DNA from: Thermoplasmata archaeon
GTDB taxonomy: Archaea > Thermoplasmatota > Thermoplasmata > Methanomassiliicoccales > Methanomethylophilaceae
Assembly: GCA_015063125.1 (NCBI GenBank)
Contig: SUTB01000004.1
Span: forward strand, 1-64,000
Direction: 5' to 3'
DNA length: 64,000 nucleotides
The translations under genes and the position numbers were made by a program. The notes beneath the pieces are model-generated. The model saw nothing but the letters and a program-made list of their open reading frames with translations. It searched no databases and was not told the origin of the DNA. This document shows positions 55,167-63,700 of the stretch, piece by piece. Every line of letters starts with the position of its first letter. The stretch's first letter is position 1.

Positions 55167-56471
55167 TCACCTCAAAGGACACTCCGAGTCCAGTCTCTTG
55201 TGCGTGAACGCCTTGGCATCCCTGCCGACGTAGTCCTTGACGACCTGGCCGTTGCCTATGAGCACGTACTTGTAGATCATCAGGCCCTCCATTCCCATGG
55301 GGCCGCGAGCATGTATCTTGTTGGTGCTTATCCCGACCTCGGCTCCCTTGCCGAACCTGTAGCCGTCCGCGAAGCGCGTGGACGCGTTGACGAACACGTC
55401 AGCGGAATCGACCATCTTGACGAACACCGATGCCTTCTGCATATTGCTTGTGATGATCGCATCGGTATGATGCGAGCTGTGAGAGTTGATGAAGTCTATG
55501 GCCTCCTGGAGCGAATCTACGACTTTGACCGCGACTATTAGGTCGCCGTACTCCTCGTACCAATCATCTTCCGTGGCCTGGACGGCCTCCTTGACGATCG
55601 ACCTCACACGGTCGTCGCCCCTGATCTCCACTCCCTTCTCCGTGAGAGAGGAGGCGAGCTTGGGAAGGAACTCCTCCGCGATCTTCGAATCCACGAGGAT
55701 GTTCTCCACCGCATTACAGACAGCGGGGTACTGCACCTTGGAATCCGTCGCTACCTCCACCGCCATCGACTGATCGCATTCCGAATCCACATAGATGTGG
55801 CAGATGCCTGCTGCGTGACCGAGCACCGGGATCCTGGTGTTCTCCTGGACGTATTTCACGAAGCTGTTGGAACCGCGGGGGATCAGGAGGTCTATGTAGC
55901 CGTCCATGTCGAGAATCTCCCTGAAGTCCTCCCTGGACTCCAAGAGCACGAATGCTGAATCGCTGACGCCAGCTGTCGCCGCAGCCTTCCTGAGGACATC
56001 GAATATCGCCTTGATGGTGCGATGGGCCTCGCTTCCTCCCTTGAACGCCACGCAGTTGCCTGACTTCAGGCAGAGGGACATGATCTGGGGGACGACGTCG
56101 GGGCGGGATTCGAACACCACGCCCAGCATCCCCACGGGACAGCTGACCTGATAGAGCGTGAGACCGTCGTCCAGTTCAATGGTGGACATCGTGCCCCCTA
56201 CGGGGTCCTTCAGGGATTCCACGCTCCTTATTCCTTTGACCATATCGTCGATCTTTGCGTCATCCACGACCATGCGCTTGTACATCGGCTTAGGTATCTT
56301 GTCCCTCGCTTCGTCCAGGTCCTTCCTGTTCTCCTCGAGGATGGTTGAACGGCTCCCATCGAGAGCTACCGCCATTGCCTCCAGCGCCCTGTCCTTGACT
56401 TCTGTGGACAGGACGGACATTCCGACTGTGGCCGCTTTCGCCGCTTTGATCTGATCGGTGATATCAGTCAT
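55167..56471 (-). CDS. proA: gamma-glutamyl phosphate reductase
   Basis: NADPH-dependent reduction of glutamyl-5-phosphate to the semialdehyde. The catalytic Cys is in the VQYPAVCNAVENIL motif, and the C-terminal RFADGYRFGKGAEVGIST region is conserved. The length is 434 aa. The ATG at 56471 is used; a longer open frame would cross tRNA-Ser. First gene of proA-proB. Confidence 0.95.
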   Translation of the reverse strand: MTDITDQIKAAKAATVGMSVLSTEVKDRALEAMAVALDGSRSTILEENRKDLDEARDKIPKPMYKRMVVDDAKIDDMVKGIRSVESLKDPVGGTMSTIELDDGLTLYQVSCPVGMLGVVFESRPDVVPQIMSLCLKSGNCVAFKGGSEAHRTIKAIFDVLRKAAATAGVSDSAFVLLESREDFREILDMDGYIDLLIPRGSNSFVKYVQENTRIPVLGHAAGICHIYVDSECDQSMAVEVATDSKVQYPAVCNAVENILVDSKIAEEFLPKLASSLTEKGVEIRGDDRVRSIVKEAVQATEDDWYEEYGDLIVAVKVVDSLQEAIDFINSHSSHHTDAIITSNMQKASVFVKMVDSADVFVNASTRFADGYRFGKGAEVGISTNKIHARGPMGMEGLMIYKYVLIGNGQVVKDYVGRDAKAFTHKRLDSECPLR

Positions 56472-56524
56472 TAGACAGCGATAGACGAAGATATTTAATA
56501 GACTAATTATGTCGGGGCATCTAA

Positions 56525-56610
56525 GCCGAGATAGCCAAGCCCGGTATGGCGGCGGTCTCGAAAACCGCTGGGCCTCGCCCTCGGGAGTTCGAATCTCTCT
56601 CTCGGCGCCA
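56525..56610 (+). tRNA. tRNA-Ser (anticodon CGA)
   Basis: Class II tRNA: acceptor GCCGAGA/TCTCGGC, anticodon loop CTCGAAA in a GCGGT/ACCGC stem, variable arm, and T arm with GAGTTCGAATCTC. The discriminator is G and CCA is encoded. It faces the accessory region to its right. Confidence 0.95.
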
Positions 56611-56747
56611 TTATTCCATAAAAAATGACCCGCAAAGGTTACATTGTCATCGATTTCTGGTAAACATTGGCATAGCTTCTGCCAGGATACGGTGCAAAAT
56701 GACGTGGTTTGAACTGTTCGGTCCCTTCTCACGACCCAGACATCATT

Positions 56748-57071
56748 TTATTCTGCGTCCATACGCACGTCCACATCGTCGATCCTGTATCTCACAGCAT
56801 CCCAGATGCCCGGGACGTCCTGCCATTCATCGATAAGCTGGGGGAGGTCGTCCTTGAAGATAAGGGTAGGATCCGTCATGGCCAGCCTGCGGTTCTGATA
56901 GTTCCCTTTCGGATCGGCTATGAGGATAGCGCTATTGCAGCAGTTGTATGACGTCCAGGTCTTCCCGCACCATTTGGGCCCTGTGATATTGACTGCACCG
57001 AAGAGAGACAGACACCTCTCCACTTCGCTGTCTATGAGTCTTGGGACGTATCCTTCCTTCTTCAGGGTCAT
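56748..57071 (-). pseudogene. truncated AAA ATPase of the DUF4143 family
   Basis: The 107-codon frame encodes only the N-terminal part of an archaeal/bacterial AAA-type ATP-binding protein: GPKWCGKTWT (Walker A, near residue 32) and LIDEWQDVPGIWDAVRYRID (sensor/Walker B region). Full-length relatives are about 400 aa with a DUF4143 C-terminus, absent here. The frame stops at TAA soon after the Walker B region. It is probably a decayed gene, though a short product cannot be excluded. 23-bp repeats lie upstream. Confidence 0.75.
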
Positions 57072-57098
57072 GAACGTAGCATCGGTTGGACAATATAC

Positions 57099-57139
57099 AT
57101 TATTGATGATTTTTCGGATTGATTATTGATGATTTTTCG
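57099..57139. repeat. 23-bp-period tandem repeats
   Basis: The 18-bp unit ATTATTGATGATTTTTCG occurs exactly at 57099-57116 and 57122-57139, and a third degenerate copy (CGTTGATGAATTTTT) follows near 57147. They lie 28-80 bp upstream of the truncated AAA ATPase start, in the promoter region, and could be a promoter duplication or an element remnant. The rest of 57140-57428 shows no gene. Confidence 0.6.
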
Positions 57140-57428
57140 ATATAATCGTTGATGAATTTTTGTATCTATCGACGCTATTTATTCCGTCTCTACATACATT
57201 CGTCATCGTCCTTCGGAATGTTGCGTACTGTCGGGCGGCTTTTTGAAAACTGAGGATGCCGACAGGCATACCCATCGAGACCCGCGTGCGGATTCTCGTC
57301 AGCGCCCGGAATTGATTGTGAAAAAAGAAAATATTCCAACACAGACAATGTTTAAACTGTTAAGACATCAGAAATGACCATTAAACAAATGGAAGCTGGA
57401 ACAAGAGCATACCAAAGGATTGAGTAAC

Positions 57429-57646
57429 ATGTCCAAACATCTCAGCAATACGAAGTTAATAATCGCCATCACAATCGTGATGCTCATATTCTCCGCATTC
57501 ATGATAATGCCCGATGCGGAGGAAGCTGCCGCCGATCCCGGTGAGGATGGTCAGAATGCGGTGATAACCTTTGGTATAAACTGGACGGCACCATCCTGAT
57601 CGTGGTCGCGGTAGCGTTCTACGTCATCAGGTCCAAGAGGGCCTGA
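57429..57646 (+). pseudogene. small two-helix membrane protein disrupted by a frameshift
   Basis: From the ATG at 57429 the frame gives a signal helix (residues about 9-27) and an acidic linker (DAEEAAADPGEDG), but stops at TGA 57597. In the -1 frame, open from 57545, the sequence continues as GDNLWYKLDGTILIVV, then a second helix and the basic end RSKRA with TGA at 57644. Joined, the product would match the layout of the intact protein at 8562-8810. No clear slippery heptamer is seen, so an indel is the simplest reading. A terminator follows. Confidence 0.65.
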
Positions 57647-57661
57647 AACCGATTAAGAAAC

Positions 57662-57676
57662 GGGGGCTCAGCCCCC
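57662..57676 (+). terminator. terminator between the small membrane protein gene and the NRPS gene
   Basis: GGGGGC-TCA-GCCCCC stem-loop starting 16 bp after 57646, followed by AATCTTCCTTCT. The convergent NRPS gene ends at 57764. Confidence 0.6.
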
Positions 57677-57763
57677 AATCTTCCTTCTGATCCAACGGAC
57701 GCGTCCTACTTGGTGCCTCTAAAATGTAAATTCGGACCAATAGGACAAGGTCTCTGCAGCCTG

Positions 57764-60700
57764 TCAGCGTATGTGCTCTGCGAGCTCACTGAGGAACCCG
57801 TCGAACTCCATTACTATCTGATTGACCACTTTTCCGGACTGGTATTCCGCATAGGTGGTCCCGATTGCAAATCCGTCGCCGTGAGGTACGACGACTGAGT
57901 GCATCCTGAACGGGGAACGTGACAGTGCGGGCAACTGTCTGGCGGCCAGTCCGCCTCCCATCGAGCCCTCCGATTCTCCTTCGCCGATCTTGTAATTCTC
58001 GAACTGGATCACCACATCCGGATATATCGTGGGACGTGCTTCGAATATGGGCAGCAGCGGGATGTCCAGATACTGGAGGGTCCTGTCGACCTGTTTGACC
58101 GCACTCTCTACATATCCCATCAGATCGTCGGAGTCTTTGGTTATCCATATCGGATGGAGCCTCATGAACACTCCGACCGAATCTTCCACATCGACCTCTC
58201 CCCTTCCGTCCTCGATGATGTAGAACATCTTGTCCTTGCCGTACACGCGGTTGAGCGCATATGCCTCCGCCATATAGAACACGTCCGCCGGGCCGCAGTT
58301 GAGCTTTTGCGTGATATCCTTCATATCCGCAGCGCTTATGGAAAGGGGCATCTGGACTACACCACTGTCATCCTCACTCACCACTCCGTCATCATAGGTA
58401 TCGTCGCTTCCTTCCAACGTCTGGAGGAACTCTTCCGACCTCCTTTTGAACGTCTCGGTCAGCATGTATGCATTGTCATATCCTGCCTGACGGATCACTC
58501 CGTCATCGATCGGAGGTATGGTGCCGGTCATTATGGACTGTATGCGCATCGCCAGAGGAGCGATGGAACGCCCGTCGAAGGCCAAATGGCAGATGTCGAT
58601 GAACAGGGTACATTGCCCCTCCCATTCCACTACCGCGAATCTCGACAGACACGGGCCGAACGGTGTGAAGGGTCTGACGAAGGTCTTTGCGAACTCCTCC
58701 GGGTCGCATTGAGCGGTCTCGATATCGATGTGCGCATCGTATCTTACGGTCACGTCCCTCTCGCTCTTGGCGATCATATGCATGCGGAGGTCGGGAGTCG
58801 TCTGTATCAAGGCTTCAACAGCCTTGTACACCATGTCGAAACTGATGAACGGTGGCAGAGTCACCATGGTGGCGATGTTAAGGCTGAGATTCGATACCAG
58901 CATGTACTTTATGACGTCCATCTGCGAGAACGAAGGAGGATGTCCCTTGTCCATGTCGTAGACGAAGCTCTGTATCTTGTCCTTGGCTTCCTGCTCTGAA
59001 AGAATCGCCCTCACGGTGCGCTTCCTCATGATATCGCGGGCGAAGACATGCTTGCCGGATTTCTCGTTGAAGATCGATGCGATCCAAGTAGCTTTGAGCG
59101 AATCGCCGCCCAGACGCTGGAAGTCGTCATCGATTCCCGCTCTTTCGAGACCTAAGGCCTCAGCGAATGCTCTGCAGAGGATGCGCTCATCCTCATCCCT
59201 CGGCTCCGAATAATCGGAGCTGAGCACGGATAGATCCGGCTCAGGCAGTGCACGTTTGTCCACCTTACCGTTGACCGTCAGAGGGATCCGGTCTAGCTTG
59301 ATGACGAACGACGGTACCATGTAGTCCGGTTTCCTGTCTGAGACGAACTTCTGGATGTCGGATACAGATGTCGCAGATGATGCGACCACATATGCGCAGA
59401 GCTCCTTGGTTCCGCTTGCGGAGGCTATCGGCTGCACAGTGACACCTGTTATCTCAGGCATTGCCTTGATGCATGCCTCCACCTCCGTCAGTTCGACACG
59501 GTTTCCGCGTATCTTCACCTGTCCGTCCCTTCTGCCTATGACGCCGAGCGTACCGTCCGGGAGCAGCCTGAAGAAGTCTCCGGTAGCGTACATCCTCTCG
59601 TATCCCTCCTCATCGGAGAATGGGTTGCCGAAGAACGCCTCGGCGTTCCTTTCGGGATTGTTGAGATAACCTGATGACAACTGATATCCTGACAGGAACA
59701 GTTCTCCTACCGCTCCCACAGGTACCCTGCGATGGTCCGCATCGAGTATGTATCCCTTAACGTTCTGGATAAGATGGCCGACAGACGAGCTATATGCACG
59801 TTCGTTTACCGGGATCGCCGCACTGACCGCAAGATTCTCCGACGGCCCGTACGTCTCCAAAGCACCGATGAAATCCGGTGCAGTGAATTCGCCGAGTTTC
59901 TCTCCTCCATAGGCCAGGCAACGCAATGTGGACGCTTTGACACTAGATGCGAACATCTTCCCCAAGTTGGTTGTGATGAATGTATGCGTCACTCCGCGGG
60001 ACACGAAATGCTCATTCAGACGATGGATGTCCAGACGGATGTCCTCCGGAACTATGTCCACCGAACCTCCGGTGAATATCGGCGGGTACAACGACATGGT
60101 ATGCATATCGAACGCTACCGATGCGAACAGCGCGAACACATCCCCGCTCTTGAAATCAGTGTAGGAGGAGGTCCATTCACTGAAGTTCTCCAGTGACTGG
60201 TGCGGTATCTTGGAACCCTTCGGCTTACCTGTGGTACCGGACGTGTAAAGGATGACTGCCGTATCGGTCGGCAAGACTGATACCGGCGTGAAATGGGAGG
60301 GTTCTAACCCTTCACAGCCTACGGTCGGGAGTCCGGTCAGAGAACCGCAGCGTTCTTTGGTCTCTCCTGTTACTACAACGGCTTTCGAGGATGAGTCGTT
60401 CAACATATGCGATATACGCTCGTCAGGATACGATATGTCGATAGGGACGTATGCCGCTCCTGTCTTCATCACGCCGATTGCGCAGATAAGATACCATTCC
60501 GATCTCGGAACCATGATCGCTACATTATCTCCTCTGATCACGCCTGATGACTTTAGGGTGGTCGCTATGGAATCCGAGATAACATCTACTTCTGTGTAGG
60601 TGTAGCTACGATCCATGTAGGTAAGGAGGGTCCTGTCCGGGTACTCCGAAACCGAATGTCTGAACGCTTCCAGGATATTGTTGAATCTCAGCGGAGCAGC

Positions 60701-63700
60701 TGTGTCGTTGATGGAATCGAGGATGTCTATGTCCTCCGAAGATGTGTATTGGATGTCCGACAGCCTCTCGCAGGCTATCAGACCCTTTGCAATCTCATTA
60801 AACGCATGCAGGAAACGCTCGCACGTACTTAGCGAGTACCTTCCGGAATGCTCCAATGATGCCATGAAACCGTCATTGGATTCGGTAACATAGATGGCCA
60901 GGTCCGATACCCAATCAGCCGAATAGATCCCATGGCCGGAAGAATCTCCGCTTGCAGCCGATGTTATCGAGCGTATGCTGGAGTTGATGTCTGCGAGGAA
61001 CTCGAAGGAAACTTTCATGGTCAATCCGTAGCGTCCTGCAACATCCATGAACGGGACCTTGGAATGGGACATCGAGGAAAGGATCGAATCCATCGATGAG
61101 TTCAGGAACTCCGATACCGGACGGTCGCTACAATCGATCGATACAGGGAATGTATTGACGAACATGCCCACAGCATCCTCGGTGCCCTCGGCGTTTCTTC
61201 CCTTCTCGGTCATCGGAAACACCGCCTGCGTGGAACCAGTGAATCTAGACAGGGTGTAACCGAACACAGCTGTGAAGAATCCTCCAGCGGTCATGCCCGA
61301 AGGGATGTCTCTTGAAGTGATTGGGATCGGCATCTCGAATGAACCTTTCACACCGTTGCCGTCCTCCACAGGCAGTTCGATGTCCTCTATGACGCCATCA
61401 TAATAAGAAAGGGCATCCTCCTGGTAATCCGCATCAGGCTGGTCTGCGGCGGATGTCAGGAATCCGTATTCCGCCGGTATCTGGACTCCTTCAAAGGCCA
61501 TTCCGAGATCGCGGATGAGTATTCTTCTTGACTCTGCATCCATTATCACATGGTGGACGTTCCACTGAATGTATCCGGGCACTATGCGGAACCTGCACAG
61601 GGATTCAGAGAAGTTGAACGGACGGAGGAACTCGTCATCCGATGATTTTTCAATAATCGGTCTGTTACCGGGCACCAACCACGGTTCGCCTCCGACCTCG
61701 GATATGTGCATCGATAGGACGGGGTGTGCATCCAGAACAGCGTCTATCGCATGGAGAATGTCGTCATCGGATGCTCCTTCCGGAATCGGGAACATTCCGG
61801 GAGCAGAGTATGCTGTCCCCTTGTCATTGGCCATCTCGTCGAGATACACATTGAGCTGTGGTCCAGAGAGCGGGGCCGATAAAGATTCCGCCAAGGCCTG
61901 CAAGATCGATCCCAGCCTGTTCTTTATTGTCTCGAAGATCGGCAGCTGCATCGGACATCTGCCCGATATTATGAGGCCGTCATCGGTCTCTGCGATATTG
62001 AATGATAGCAATTCGCCCATGTCCGGGGGTTCCTGATAGCTGATAGGTAACCTAACAGCCTCTAGGAGGCTGTCAGAATAGCTGAAGGCCGAACTGAGAT
62101 AATTGAACGTTATGGGCGGAAGATCGTTTCTTAGATATCCGTATCCCCTGCCTCCCTTCGGTACGGAGCGTCTGGCCTTCCTCACAGAGAAGACATCGCG
62201 TACAGGATCGCCGGTCGTGGACAGCACCAGCGGATACATGCAAGTGAACCATCCCACGGTGCGCTCGACATCGTGGTCCCTTCCGTGACCCTCCATCCTC
62301 AGCACCAGATCTGTTCCCGTGATATCCTTGAAGGATTCAGCGAATGCGGTCAGCAATATGTCCTGTTTCCCGATGCCGTAGCGGTTCTCGGCAGAAAGGG
62401 GCAAGCTGATGGAGAACGGCTCGGACTCCAGCTCGGGAACATTGGCATCTATCTTTACCTTATCCCAGTAGCGCCTCTCGGATTCTGTCGGTTGGTATCC
62501 CCTGGCGATCCAATCCCTTATGGGCATGGTCCTGGGCGGCAGGGACGGTTCCCTTCCGTCAATGGCTGCAGAGATGCATTCGGACAGGTCCGACAGTATG
62601 ATGTTCCATGACACCCCGTCCACGGCTATATGGTTGATCATGAGGCGGATGTATCTCCTGCCCTCGTACGATATGAGAAGACATGCCATCAGCCTGCCCT
62701 CTGAAAGTGACAACGTGCTTAACGCGAATGCTGAGGATGACAGGATGTCGTCCTCCGAGAATGCTTCCACCAGCGTTACATCGCAGACCCTGATACCCTG
62801 GTCCCTTATCCTCGGCCTTCCGTCGTAGATGGCACGGAGCATATCATGTCTGTCCGTGACGGCATCTATGGCATGCTGGAGGATGCCCTCGTCCAAAGAC
62901 TGCGGACAGAGCAGATCCATGTGCTGTACGAATGTGTCCCTCTGATCAGCTGTGCCCGATTTCAGGAATATGCTGTGAATGGGTATCTCCCCGATATTTC
63001 CTACAGAGGAGCCCATATCGGCGGCCGACGATACTGTGGAGGAGATAGCGCGCACGGTGCGCAGGGACACCACGTCCTTCGCCTTGATCTCTATGCCCTG
63101 CGACCTGCATGATGATACCGCTCTGATCGCTTTCAGGGAGTCCCCGCCCAAACGCATGAAGTCATCGTCGATACCTATGCCTTCAATACCAAGAGCTGAA
63201 GAGAATGCATCGCACAGGACTTTCTCGATATCGTTCCTAGGCGCTGTGTACTCCTTCCTGAGGCTCGATATATCCGGCTTCGGTAGGGCGCGCATATCGA
63301 CCTTACCGTTAACGTTAAGCGGGATCTTCTCAAGGATTATCACGAAGGAAGGGACCATATAGTCGGGCTTGCGCTCGGCCACGTACGACCTCACGGATTC
63401 CCCAGAGATATGCTGGCCTGATGCTGAATGCAGTACGACGTATGCACAGAGCTCCTTGGAACCGTCGTTCTGGACGATAGACTGGACGGTGACATCGCCG
63501 ATGCCTTCCATGGATCTTATGCATGCTTCGACTTCGGTAGGCTCCACACGGTTTCCGCGTATCTTCACCTGTCCATCCCTTCTTCCTATGATGCCGAGGG
63601 TGCCGTCCGGGAGCAGTCTGAAGAAGTCGCCTGTGGCATACATCCTCTCATAACCCTCCTCATCGCAGAACGGGTTGTCAAGGAACACCTCTGAGTTCTT

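Noticed and set aside
57540-57600. Programmed -1 frameshift in the small membrane protein gene
   Set aside because: No X-XXY-YYZ slippery site or following pseudoknot is evident, so an indel or sequencing error is the simpler reading; kept only as a finding to check.
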